Below, in pieces: positions 1 to 6,884 of a stretch of DNA of 18,420 nt. How positions within the stretch are numbered: position 1 is the stretch's first letter; every line of letters begins with the position of its first letter. Under the pieces are notes generated by a model. The model was not told the DNA's origin, did no database searches, and saw only the letters and a list, made by a program, of their open reading frames with translations. Both the position numbers and the translations under genes were made by a program. The DNA comes from Burkholderiaceae bacterium. GTDB taxonomy: Bacteria; Pseudomonadota; Gammaproteobacteria; Burkholderiales; Burkholderiaceae_C. The DNA is taken from contig JALQVQ010000117.1 in NCBI GenBank assembly GCA_023260315.1, positions 1-18,420 of the forward strand, read 5' to 3'.

Positions 1-54
1 AGGAACGACTAACGCAGTTGGACTAAACCTTTCTGATTGCTTAGATTCAGACAT
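1..54 (-). CDS. ppsA: Phosphoenolpyruvate synthase, N-terminal fragment (runs off left edge)
   Basis: Only the first 18 codons lie in the window, reading MSESKQSERFSPTALVVP from an ATG at 54-52 on the minus strand. A GGAG ribosome-binding site (complement of 63-66) sits 8 nt upstream of that ATG, which fixes the start. The 'TALVVP' segment matches my memory of how betaproteobacterial PEP synthases begin, just before the conserved region that follows. The divergent neighbour is ppsR, the dedicated regulator of this enzyme, and that pairing is the usual order in these bacteria. PEP synthase converts pyruvate plus ATP to PEP, AMP and phosphate in the cytoplasm, for gluconeogenesis. The short N-terminus alone would not prove identity; the RBS, divergent ppsR and sequence together make it likely. 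Confidence 0.8.
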   Translation of the reverse strand, partial: MSESKQSERFSPTALVVP

Positions 55-260
55 ACACAAGACTCCACAAAGTTAAAAATGCGGTGTCGCAGTGACAGCT
101 GCCAGCAGGGTTTGTTTGTTCTACTTGTTACCATGCAGGGACTGCGTGCGGAATGTCCCGATTGTAGTAGCTGAAACCGACAGAAAACTTGCGAGTCACG
201 GTCACTGCATCAGATGACTGGCCCAAGGAAAAAACATAACCTATTGATTCCAAATCATTT
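55..260. promoter_or_regulatory. Divergent ppsA/ppsR intergenic region
   Basis: This 206-bp non-coding region must hold the promoters for ppsA (left) and ppsR (right). I see two short inverted repeats: CTGC-CA-GCAG at 99-108 and GCAG-GGA-CTGC at 135-145. No convincing sigma70 -35/-10 pair stands out for either gene. A TTTAAC box on the minus strand just upstream of the ppsA ribosome-binding site is only a weak -10 candidate. No good Shine-Dalgarno precedes ppsR. Confidence 0.5.
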
Positions 261-1079
261 ATGCCAAACAGAACAGTCTTTTTCGTCTCCGACGGCACGG
301 GCATCACCGCCGAAACATTTGGTAATGCGATTTTGGCGCAGTTCAATATCAACGCGCGACGCGTTCGCCTCCCCTACATCGATACGGTCGATAAGGCCCA
401 TCAAATCGTCCGGCAAATCAACAACACCGCCGATGTTGAAGGGGTCAGGCCCATTGTGTTCTCGACACTCGTGAACACGGATGTCCTCACCGTCATCACG
501 TCCAGTTGCAAAGGTAAGCTTCTCGACATGTTCGGCACTTTTGTCGAGCCACTTGAAGACGAGCTGGGCGTGAAGTCAAACCACCGTGTGGGTCGATTCT
601 CAGATGTGACCCAATCCAAGGCCTATCACGATCGGATGGAGGCCATCAACTTCTCGTTGGCACATGACGATGGCCAAAGCAACCGTGATCTCGCGGGCTC
701 AGACATTATCCTGATCGGTGTGAGCCGCAGCGGCAAGACACCAACCTCCCTCTACTTAGCGATGCAATACGGGCTAAAGGCATCCAACTACCCGCTGATA
801 CCTGAAGATTTTGAGCGCCGTGAACTCCCACCCGCTCTGATGCCCTTCAAAAAGAAAATTTTTGGCCTGACCATCCAGCCGGAGCGCCTCAGTGAAATTC
901 GCAATGAGCGGCGCCCCAATTCGAAATATGCAAGCCTCGATAACTGCCGGTCAGAGGTTCATGAGGCCGAGTCAATGATGCGACGAGAAGGCATCCGCTG
1001 GCTCTCGACTACAACGAAATCAATCGAAGAAATCGCCACAACCATCCTCCAAGATATGGCGCTGGGCCAAGGGTTTTAA
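261..1079 (+). CDS. ppsR: PEP synthase regulatory protein PpsR (bifunctional kinase/pyrophosphorylase)
   Basis: This 272-residue protein has the usual length of the DUF299/PpsR family. Family members use ADP to phosphorylate a threonine of PEP synthase, inactivating it, and remove the phosphate by a phosphate-dependent, pyrophosphate-forming reaction. Visible landmarks are the N-terminal FFVSDGTG (about 7-14), HDDG (135-138) and the P-loop-like GVSRSGKT (153-160), followed by the family's PTSLYLA. The start at 261 is preferred because the conserved N-terminus follows at once and the next methionine is at residue 90. No clear Shine-Dalgarno precedes it; the nearest AGGA is about 31 nt upstream. 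It diverges from the ppsA fragment at the left edge, so regulator and target sit side by side. Its stop codon overlaps the stop of the convergent gene at 1076 by 4 bp. Confidence 0.95.
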   Translation: MPNRTVFFVSDGTGITAETFGNAILAQFNINARRVRLPYIDTVDKAHQIVRQINNTADVEGVRPIVFSTLVNTDVLTVITSSCKGKLLDMFGTFVEPLEDELGVKSNHRVGRFSDVTQSKAYHDRMEAINFSLAHDDGQSNRDLAGSDIILIGVSRSGKTPTSLYLAMQYGLKASNYPLIPEDFERRELPPALMPFKKKIFGLTIQPERLSEIRNERRPNSKYASLDNCRSEVHEAESMMRREGIRWLSTTTKSIEEIATTILQDMALGQGF

Positions 1080-1552
1080 GCCCCACGCTCAGAGTCTTGC
1101 GCGCGCCGCTGGGCATCGCGCTCGGCGGCAATCTTGGCGGCCTTATCGGCCAACTCGCGCGCCTTCTTTTCTTCGATGGCACGCTCTTTTGCCAACTTGC
1201 GCTCGCTTTTAACGCCAAGGTGCGCATGCCGACTGATGGCATAGTTAAAGATCAATTTGCACCAGATCGTGACACCCGCCATCGCGGTCCACTCATCTTT
1301 GGGCAGGGTTGCAGAGACGATACCGATGATGACACTCAGCGTCACCGTGGCGGCCACCAAATTCAGTGCGAGCGCGAATGGGGCGAACTTTGCGGGGTTC
1401 GGTGGCGATTCCCCTCCCTTCAGCGCAACGGACGAGAAGTCACGCTTCACCGCAATACGCCACGCTTGTCGATACCAGACAAAGGTCATCGGAAAAAGGG
1501 CTAAAAAAAGAACCCACGTGAGAATCAAATCCACGTATACATGCATGGCCAT
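1076..1552 (-). CDS. Small membrane protein with charged C-terminal helix, function unknown
   Basis: I cannot assign a function to this 158-residue protein. It has about three hydrophobic segments (roughly residues 7-27, 60-82 and 88-106). Between the first two lies a polar loop with VKRDFSSVALKGGESPPNP, and TM3 is followed by AISRHAHLG. The last ~45 residues (114-158) are almost entirely K, R, E, A, D and Q and should form a long amphipathic helix or coiled coil, probably cytoplasmic. I recall similar proteins near ppsR in related Burkholderiales, but that is memory, not a search. ATG codons occur at 1552 and 1546; neither has a good Shine-Dalgarno because the upstream sequence is a T-rich tract from the symporter terminator. 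A real gene is supported by its coherent membrane topology and by ending exactly where ppsR ends. No promoter is obvious. Confidence 0.75.
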   Translation of the reverse strand: MAMHVYVDLILTWVLFLALFPMTFVWYRQAWRIAVKRDFSSVALKGGESPPNPAKFAPFALALNLVAATVTLSVIIGIVSATLPKDEWTAMAGVTIWCKLIFNYAISRHAHLGVKSERKLAKERAIEEKKARELADKAAKIAAERDAQRRAQDSERGA

Positions 1553-1570
1553 AAGAAAAAAACTTTCAAG

Positions 1571-1610
1571 AAAAAAGCCCTGAAGCGTTCGCCGCAGGGC
1601 TTTTTATTTT
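1571..1610 (-). terminator. Bidirectional Rho-independent terminator after the symporter operon
   Basis: GCCCTG (1577-1582) pairs with CAGGGC (1595-1600). The stem is extended by AAAAA (1572-1576) and TTTTT (1601-1605), and a smaller GCG-TT-CGC stem fits inside the loop. T-rich tails lie on both strands, so it can stop transcription either way. Its natural job is to end the minus-strand symporter transcript, whose last gene stops at 1654. It also lies directly upstream of the 1076-1552 gene, insulating it from read-through. Confidence 0.9.
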
Positions 1611-1653
1611 AGATGCACCGGAGATTAACCCCGGCACAAATCACCTAGAGTGC

Positions 1654-3456
1654 TCAGTGGCCAGTTGCTGCGCCCGCACCTTTGGGGATACGGATCGACT
1701 CAACCAACTCAGAGATGTGAGCAGGTGGTGGTGCTGTGACCTTGCAGACCACATACGCAACCACGAAGTTCACAATCGCGCCGACGGTACCGATTGCGTT
1801 TGGCTCAATGCCGAACCAACCGTTCTTACCACCAACCAGCTCGACGAACTCGGTGCCCTTGATGAACATGATGCCAGTGTGCGCAAACACGTAGAACAAG
1901 GTGGCGCTGAGGCCGGCGATCATACCGGCGATGGCGCCGGCACTGTTCATGCGCTTAGAGAAGATACCCATCAGAATCGCGGGGAACAATGAGCTGGCGG
2001 CAATACCGAATGCCAACGCCACTGTACCGGCTGCGAAGCCTGGAGGGTTCAAGCCCAGATAGCCTGCCACGAAAACCGCGACACCCATTGAGACCTTACC
2101 CGCGAACAATTCGCTCTTCTCGCTGATTTCTGGGTTGAAAACACCCTTGATCAAGTCATGCGAAACAGCCGATGAGATCGCCATCAACAAACCAGCGGCC
2201 GTTGACAAAGCAGCAGCCAAACCACCGGCAGCAACCAACGCAATCACCCAGTTGGGTAACAAAGCGATTTCAGGGTTGGCCAACACGATGATGTCGGCGT
2301 TCACGCTGAGTTCGTTACCCTTCCAACCAGCCGCGTCAGATTTGGCTTTCACAGCCTCGTTCTTAGTGGCATCGTTGTAGTACTGGATACGACCGTCGCC
2401 GTTCTTGTCTTCAAACTTCAGCAAGCCAGTGACTTCCCAACGCTTCATCCAATCGGGGCGCTCGTCGTACTTGATGCTGTTCTCGGCAGCGAACAAGTCG
2501 CCGCCACCCTTGACTGCGGTGTTAACCGTGGCGTGGAGGTTCAGCTTGGCCATCGCACCAACAGCAGGCGCTGTCGTGTACAGAATCGCAATAAAGACCA
2601 ATGCCCAGCCCGCAGAGGCACGTGCGTCAGACACCTTTGGAACGGTGAAGAAGCGAACGATCACGTGGGGCAAACCAGCCGTACCAATCATCAGTGACAC
2701 GGTGTAAGAGAACATGTTCAACATGTCGCCGCGGCTACTGGTGGTGTACTGGGGGAAACCCAACTCCGTCACGACTTGGTCCAACTTGGCCAACAAAGCG
2801 CCGTCAGTGCCAGCAAAGTCGCTACCCAGACCCAGTTGTGGGAAGGGGTTACCCGTCAGGTTCAAAGAAATGAACACGGCAGGCACGGTGTAAGCCAGGA
2901 TCAACACGATGTACTGGGCAACCTGGGTATAGGTAATACCCTTCATACCACCGAACACAGCGTAGGCAAACACGATCGCCATACCGATGTAGATACCCAT
3001 TTCTTTCGTCACGCCCAAGAAGCGTGAGAACGCCACACCCACACCCGTCATCTGACCGATGATGTATGTGATAGACGCCACGAGCAAACAGATCACCGCA
3101 ATGGTGCGGGCACCCTTGCTGTAGAACCGGTCGCCGATGAACTCAGGGACAGTGAACTTACCGAACTTACGCAGGTACGGCGCCAGCAACATGGCCAACA
3201 ACACGTAACCACCGGTCCAGCCCATCAGGAACACGGCACCGCCGTAGCCCATGTTGGAGATCAAACCAGCCATAGAGATGAACGACGCTGCTGACATCCA
3301 GTCGGCCGCTGTGGCCATACCGTTCATCACAGGGTTCACACCACCGCCAGCAACATAGAACTCGCTGGTGCTACCCGCGCGAGCCCAGAACGCGATACCG
3401 AGGTAAAGCGCAAAGGATAGACCCACAATCAAGTAGGTAACTGTTTGTAATTCCAT
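1654..3456 (-). CDS. Sodium:solute symporter, large subunit (VC_2705-type, ActP-like)
   Basis: This 600-residue protein belongs to the SSS family and imports an organic solute with Na+ across the inner membrane; the substrate cannot be read from the sequence. It shows about 13 hydrophobic helices. The family region GGMKGITYTQVAQY spans about 169-182 and GLPHVIVRFFTVP about 261-273. A long hydrophilic insert at about 305-395 contains DKNGDGRIQYYN (350-361), which resembles an EF-hand calcium loop. ActP itself is about 550 residues; the extra loop plus the small-subunit partner point to the two-component symporter type often listed as TIGR03648. An AGGAG (complement of 3464-3468) overlaps the stop codon of the upstream small-subunit gene, indicating coupled translation. 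A terminator follows at 1571-1610. Confidence 0.92.
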   Translation of the reverse strand: MELQTVTYLIVGLSFALYLGIAFWARAGSTSEFYVAGGGVNPVMNGMATAADWMSAASFISMAGLISNMGYGGAVFLMGWTGGYVLLAMLLAPYLRKFGKFTVPEFIGDRFYSKGARTIAVICLLVASITYIIGQMTGVGVAFSRFLGVTKEMGIYIGMAIVFAYAVFGGMKGITYTQVAQYIVLILAYTVPAVFISLNLTGNPFPQLGLGSDFAGTDGALLAKLDQVVTELGFPQYTTSSRGDMLNMFSYTVSLMIGTAGLPHVIVRFFTVPKVSDARASAGWALVFIAILYTTAPAVGAMAKLNLHATVNTAVKGGGDLFAAENSIKYDERPDWMKRWEVTGLLKFEDKNGDGRIQYYNDATKNEAVKAKSDAAGWKGNELSVNADIIVLANPEIALLPNWVIALVAAGGLAAALSTAAGLLMAISSAVSHDLIKGVFNPEISEKSELFAGKVSMGVAVFVAGYLGLNPPGFAAGTVALAFGIAASSLFPAILMGIFSKRMNSAGAIAGMIAGLSATLFYVFAHTGIMFIKGTEFVELVGGKNGWFGIEPNAIGTVGAIVNFVVAYVVCKVTAPPPAHISELVESIRIPKGAGAATGH

Positions 3457-3467
3457 TATTGGACTCC

Positions 3468-3719
3468 TTAATCTTCGCTCACGCCGAAAGCGCGGTCAAT
3501 TTCGCCCATCTTTTTGGTGTAGTACCAAATCAATGCCAAGAAGACCCAGATGGATCCCTGCTGAGCGAAAAAGAATCCCAGCGGGTAACCGCCGAGGTGA
3601 ATGGTATTGAGTGCAGGTGCAAACAAAATACCGGCGCCATACGAAGCCAAGAACCAAACAACCAGGATCTTGCTCAGCAGGCTGAGCGTTGCCGCCCAGT
3701 AACCTTTGCTGTCATTCAT
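3468..3719 (-). CDS. Symporter small subunit, DUF4212 family
   Basis: This 83-residue protein has two transmembrane helices (roughly residues 9-30 and 47-68). The family stretch HLGGYPLGFFFAQQGSI sits between and into the second. DUF4212 proteins (TIGR03647) are known only as small partners encoded just before SSS-type large subunits, as here, 11 bp apart. Two in-frame ATGs exist. The upstream one at 3728 directly abuts AGGAG with no spacing, whereas the ATG at 3719 lies 9 nt from that AGGAG, so I choose 3719 (starting MNDSKG). The longer form would add MAN, giving 86 residues. The stop TAA forms part of TAAGGAG, the ribosome-binding site of the large subunit. A leader of roughly 150 nt precedes the gene. 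Confidence 0.88.
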   Translation of the reverse strand: MNDSKGYWAATLSLLSKILVVWFLASYGAGILFAPALNTIHLGGYPLGFFFAQQGSIWVFLALIWYYTKKMGEIDRAFGVSED

Positions 3720-3752
3720 GTTGGCCATCTCCTTTAGATGTGTTTTCTAACC

Positions 3753-3771
3753 GCAGCGGGACATCCGCTGC
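3753..3771 (-). promoter_or_regulatory. Hairpin in the symporter operon leader
   Basis: GCAGCGG (3753-3759) and CCGCTGC (3765-3771) form a perfect 7-bp stem around a 5-nt loop. It lies 34 nt upstream of the preferred DUF4212 start and inside the transcript if the promoter at 3888-3917 is right. No T-tract follows, so it is not an ordinary terminator. It could be an mRNA stability or translation-control structure, or a DNA operator. Confidence 0.4.
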
Positions 3772-3882
3772 ACTTTGTCCGGATGCCCGCGCAGTGAAAC
3801 CACGCAAAACTCCCAGCGACACCGCACTGTCAGCGCTGACCCTTACGGCTAACTGATAAAAGGACCCAATTGACGTAAAACT

Positions 3883-3912
3883 TAGGGTTTATCCTGATTA
3901 ATGAAAACCCTA
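3883..3912. promoter_or_regulatory. 8-bp inverted repeat overlapping the symporter promoter (candidate operator)
   Basis: TAGGGTTT (3883-3890) and AAACCCTA (3905-3912) are perfect inverted repeats separated by 14 bp. The half-site centres are 22 bp apart, about two helical turns, which suits a dimeric regulator. The repeat covers the region between and overlapping the candidate -35 and -10 boxes of the symporter operon. The regulator is unknown. Response regulators of acetate-uptake genes are one idea, but nothing in the window proves it. Confidence 0.5.
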
Positions 3913-3917
3913 GTCAA
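3888..3917 (-). promoter_or_regulatory. Candidate sigma70 promoter for the symporter operon
   Basis: On the minus strand, TTGACT (complement of 3912-3917; 5 of 6 to consensus) is followed after 18 bp by GATAAA (complement of 3888-3893; 4 of 6). Transcription would start near 3881, giving a leader of about 160 nt. Another promoter closer to the genes cannot be excluded. Confidence 0.35.
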
Positions 3918-3952
3918 CGGCGCCTGCCCCAGCCACCAAAAGGCAAAAGACG

Positions 3953-3986
3953 AAAAAAAACCAGCCCATCACTGCGCTGGTTTTTT
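3953..3986 (-). terminator. Rho-independent terminator after the GlcG-family gene
   Basis: CCAGC (3961-3965) pairs with GCTGG (3976-3980) around a 10-nt loop. The stem is extended by A6 and T6 runs (3955-3960 with 3981-3986). On the minus strand the stem ends in a run of eight T residues. It lies 17 bp past the stop of the 4003-4413 gene and separates it from the symporter promoter downstream. Confidence 0.88.
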
Positions 3987-4002
3987 AATGGGCGCCAACA
4001 AA

Positions 4003-4413
4003 TCAGCTGAGCTTCAAAGCGGCGATGCCCGCTTTTGCGATTTGTGCGTCTTCGTTCGACTTCACACCACTGACGCCAACAGCGCCGATACACATGCCAT
4101 CCTTCATGATGGGTACACCACCTTCGAGGAGACCGGAAATCGCAGGGGCGCTCAGGAACGAGGTGCGGCCCTGGTTAATGACATCTTCGTAAACCTTTGA
4201 TTCGCGGCACCCAAGTGCCGAGGTATTGGCTTTGGACTGGGCGATGTGAGCGGAAACCGCAGGTGTGCCATCCAGACGCTGAAATCCGAGCAGATGGCCG
4301 CCATCATCGACAACGGCAATCGCAACCGCCCACTTGTTCGCAACCGCCTCTGCCTCTGCGGCTTGCAAGATGGCTTTCACGTCGGCTGCTTCTAAAAATG
4401 ACTTCGTCTTCAT
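4003..4413 (-). CDS. GlcG/HbpS-family protein (DUF336)
   Basis: This 136-residue protein is a full-length single-domain member of the GlcG/HbpS-like family. Visible hallmarks are AIAVVDDGGHLLGFQRLDG (about 31-49), the basic/aromatic stretch ESKVYEDVINQG (71-82), GLLEGGVPI (94-102) and the glycine-rich IGAVGVSG (109-116). HbpS of Streptomyces binds haem and senses redox stress. Most other members, including GlcG, have no settled biochemical role, so I name only the family. No glycolate oxidase genes lie nearby and there is no signal peptide, so it is probably cytoplasmic. AAGGA lies 6 nt before the ATG, supporting the start. It appears monocistronic, with its own terminator at 3953-3986. The promoter, within 4414-4618, is not clear. 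Confidence 0.88.
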   Translation of the reverse strand: MKTKSFLEAADVKAILQAAEAEAVANKWAVAIAVVDDGGHLLGFQRLDGTPAVSAHIAQSKANTSALGCRESKVYEDVINQGRTSFLSAPAISGLLEGGVPIMKDGMCIGAVGVSGVKSNEDAQIAKAGIAALKLS

Positions 4414-4618
4414 TTGGGGTCCTTCTGTTGGTGATCAATTGAACCCCGTAAGGATAACCAAGCTGCCGAGTGATTTTGGGGTGATTGGCTTCATTTCAGT
4501 CACATTAACCCCACGAATCGTGGCAACAATAGGGTCCATTTCTTGAATTCACGCATATTGGGTAGACTGAGGCAGTACGTGAACACTTGCGTCAAACATC
4601 TATGAGGAGTATTGCCAG
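4414..4618. promoter_or_regulatory. Divergent intergenic region with a short palindrome
   Basis: This 205-bp region separates the minus-strand GlcG-family gene from the plus-strand Bax inhibitor-1 gene and should hold both promoters. It contains the palindrome CCACG-AAT-CGTGG at 4511-4523. A TAGACT at 4563-4568 is a possible -10 for the plus-strand gene, but no good -35 lies at the right distance. I cannot name a regulator. Confidence 0.4.
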
Positions 4619-5308
4619 ATGAACCAACCCCTAAACACAGCCGGAACTTTTGGAACCAGCGTCTCCAGTGCCCAACGCAACAAGGTGCTTCGTAACACCT
4701 ATTGGTTACTGGCGATCAGCCTGCTACCAACCGTGGCGGGTGCTTGGTTAGGCGTCGCAACGGGTATCACGGCAGCGCTGAGCGGGATGATGGGACTCGT
4801 GGTCTTTTTAGGCGGCGCTTTCGGCTTCATTTACGCGATCAATAAAACAAAGAACTCGTCAGCTGGGGTGCCCGTGTTACTGGGCTTCACATTCTTCATG
4901 GGCTTGATGATCTCCCGCCTGATCGCCATGGTCTTGGGCTTCAGCAACGGCGCTGACCTGGTCATCATGGCTTTCGGCGGCACAGCCGCTGTGTTTTTTG
5001 CGATGGCCAGCCTGGCCACTGTCGTGAAACGTGACCTGAGCGGTCTCAACCAGTGGCTCACCATCGGTGTGATTTTGTTGCTGGTCGGCATGGTGATCAA
5101 CATGTTTGTCGCCAGCTCAACAGGCATGGTCGTGCTGTCAATGCTTGCCGTTGCGATCTTCAGCGCTTTTTTGCTGGTTGATATCAAGCGCATCATCGAT
5201 GGCGGCGAGACCAACTACATCACCGCCACGCTAGCGATCTACCTCAACCTCGTCAACATCTTCCAGAACCTGCTGGTTCTGTTGGGCGTCTTCGGCGGCG
5301 ACGACTGA
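4619..5308 (+). CDS. Bax inhibitor-1/YccA family inner-membrane protein
   Basis: This 229-residue protein is almost wholly hydrophobic, with about seven helices (roughly 27-46, 52-73, 83-106, 112-134, 145-164, 168-188 and 200-225). That is the TMBIM/Bax inhibitor-1 fold, and the length fits bacterial members. The C-terminal signature VDIKRIIDGGETNY (187-200) followed by IYLNLVNIFQNLL (207-219) and GGDD at the end is typical of the YccA branch. The first acidic residue of the channel-associated Asp pair of YetJ is present (D188), while the partner position appears to be Asn (N210), as I recall for other YccA-type proteins. YccA of E. coli interacts with the FtsH protease; whether this protein does is inference. 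GAGGAG (4602-4607) precedes the ATG by a slightly long spacing. It converges on rlmD with a 31-bp gap and no clear terminator. Confidence 0.9.
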   Translation: MNQPLNTAGTFGTSVSSAQRNKVLRNTYWLLAISLLPTVAGAWLGVATGITAALSGMMGLVVFLGGAFGFIYAINKTKNSSAGVPVLLGFTFFMGLMISRLIAMVLGFSNGADLVIMAFGGTAAVFFAMASLATVVKRDLSGLNQWLTIGVILLLVGMVINMFVASSTGMVVLSMLAVAIFSAFLLVDIKRIIDGGETNYITATLAIYLNLVNIFQNLLVLLGVFGGDD

Positions 5309-5339
5309 AAACAGCGAGCCGCCTCCAGCGCGACAGCGA

Positions 5340-6842
5340 TCAACCGCTGACGCGTTCAAACACGGCGATGCTCTCGACGTGAGCGGTGTGTGGGAACATA
5401 TTGACCACACCCGCTGACGTTAACTGATAGTGCCCACCGGCGGTCAATATCCCTGCATCACGTGCAAGGGTGGCCGGATTGCAACTGACATAGACGATCC
5501 GCTTGGGAGCCCGCCACCCACCGTCGCCAGTGATACTGGTCACGGCCTCCACCAGCGCGGTCACCAAGGCCATCGCCCCTTCGCGGGGTGGATCCACCAA
5601 CCATTTATCCGCTGCGCCATCGGCTCGCAAAACATCCGCGGTCATCTCAAACAAATTACGTTCCACGAACTGTGTCGGTGCCGCCGTCGGCTGTGTCGCT
5701 TTGAACTGCGCGTAGTTATCGGTGGCCCGCTTCACCAGCGTATCGCTCCCCTCAATCCCGAGCACCTCGGCCGCCAGGGTCGCCAGCGGCAGTGTGAAAT
5801 TACCCAGCCCGCAGAACCAATCAATCACACGCTCATCGGGCTGAACCTTCAGCAGGCTCAGGGCTCGCGATACCAGGACATCATTGATGTACGGGTTCAC
5901 CTGCGTGAAGTCGGCGGGCTTAAATGGCATGGTGACACCAAAGCTGGGCAGCTCATAGACCAAGTCACTGGACTGGCCGTCTAGGCGCGTGATTGTGTCT
6001 GGCCCCTTGGCCTGCGAATACCAGATGATTTGCGGCGCGCCCTCGCCGGCACTGTGCGTTTCAGCAAAGGTATGCAAACGGCGCTTATCGGCCTCGGTCA
6101 GCGGCTCGAGGTGGCGCAAGACCAAGCCGGTTTGGGTGGCTGTGCAAGCCACCTCGAGTTGCGCACACGTCGCTCGCCCATCCATCGCGAAAAAGAGGTT
6201 TCGCAGATGCGGCAGTAGGTCGCTGACAGACTGGGGTAAGACCGCACAACTCCCCATGTCTGCAACGTACCGACTTTTACGTTCGTGAAAACCGACCAAG
6301 ACCGTGCCTTTTTTGGGCACATAACGAACGGATAATCTGGCGCGGAAGCGATAGCCCCACGTGGGTCCTTCAATCGGTCTCAAGATGAAGGTCGGTTTGA
6401 CTTTACCCAAGTGCCACAAGTTGTCCTCGAGAACACGCTGTTTGATGGCAACCTGCGTCGACGGCTGGAGGTGCTGCATCTTGCAACCACCGCAACTGCC
6501 CGCATGAAGGCCAAAGTGCGGACACTTGGGATGCGCCACCCTTTGTGATGACGACTCGTGCACGGCCTTGAGTGAGGCCATTTCCCAATTGCTTTTTTTG
6601 CGGTGCACCTGCGCTGAGACCCACTCCCCCGGCAGGGCACCATCGACGAAAACGACTTTCCCGTCGTCACGGTGGCCAACCCCTTGCGCATTCAGATCCA
6701 TGGCATGAACGTATAGCCAATCCGCGGGTCGGTCGCCGCGCGGCGGTTGGGCGGGACGGGCGCTCGCGGTTGATGCGGACTGCTGCTCGCTCGCCTTTAA
6801 CTCGGGGTCGCCAGCTTGAATGGGGGATGCGTTTGAACTCAT
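5340..6842 (-). CDS. rlmD: 23S rRNA (uracil-1939-C5)-methyltransferase RlmD
   Basis: This 500-residue protein has the RlmD/RumA layout. A TRAM RNA-binding domain spans about 42-95. A 4Fe-4S cluster is ligated by Cys107, Cys117, Cys120 and Cys199 (CPHF...CGGCKMQ, MGSC). The central domain includes FTQVNPYIN (312-320). The SAM-binding motif is [14 protein letters not shown] (341-354), with DPPR at 417-420. The catalytic nucleophile is Cys454 in [12 protein letters not shown], and Glu490 is the likely general base. It makes m5U at position 1939 of 23S rRNA. E. coli RlmD is 433 residues; most of the excess is a disordered Ala/Ser/Pro-rich N-terminus (1-40). The ATG at 6842 directly follows AGGGGA with no spacer, which is poor, but no better in-frame start exists before residue 48. 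It is the last gene of the surE-pcm-nlpD-rlmD run, 42 bp after nlpD. RlmC is the main alternative but is usually shorter. Confidence 0.93.
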   Translation of the reverse strand: MSSNASPIQAGDPELKASEQQSASTASARPAQPPRGDRPADWLYVHAMDLNAQGVGHRDDGKVVFVDGALPGEWVSAQVHRKKSNWEMASLKAVHESSSQRVAHPKCPHFGLHAGSCGGCKMQHLQPSTQVAIKQRVLEDNLWHLGKVKPTFILRPIEGPTWGYRFRARLSVRYVPKKGTVLVGFHERKSRYVADMGSCAVLPQSVSDLLPHLRNLFFAMDGRATCAQLEVACTATQTGLVLRHLEPLTEADKRRLHTFAETHSAGEGAPQIIWYSQAKGPDTITRLDGQSSDLVYELPSFGVTMPFKPADFTQVNPYINDVLVSRALSLLKVQPDERVIDWFCGLGNFTLPLATLAAEVLGIEGSDTLVKRATDNYAQFKATQPTAAPTQFVERNLFEMTADVLRADGAADKWLVDPPREGAMALVTALVEAVTSITGDGGWRAPKRIVYVSCNPATLARDAGILTAGGHYQLTSAGVVNMFPHTAHVESIAVFERVSG

Positions 6843-6884
6843 TCCCCTATTGTCGCAGGGACTCGGCGCCCCATTCGCCCAACG

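Noticed and set aside
99..145. Short CTGC/GCAG inverted repeats in the ppsA-ppsR gap as a defined operator
   Set aside because: The 4-bp arms are expected by chance; I mention them only as content of the intergenic region.
5294..5323. GGCGGC/GCCGCC inverted repeat at the end of the Bax inhibitor-1 gene as a terminator
   Set aside because: The stem is only 6 bp around an 18-nt loop with no T-tract, and part of it is coding.
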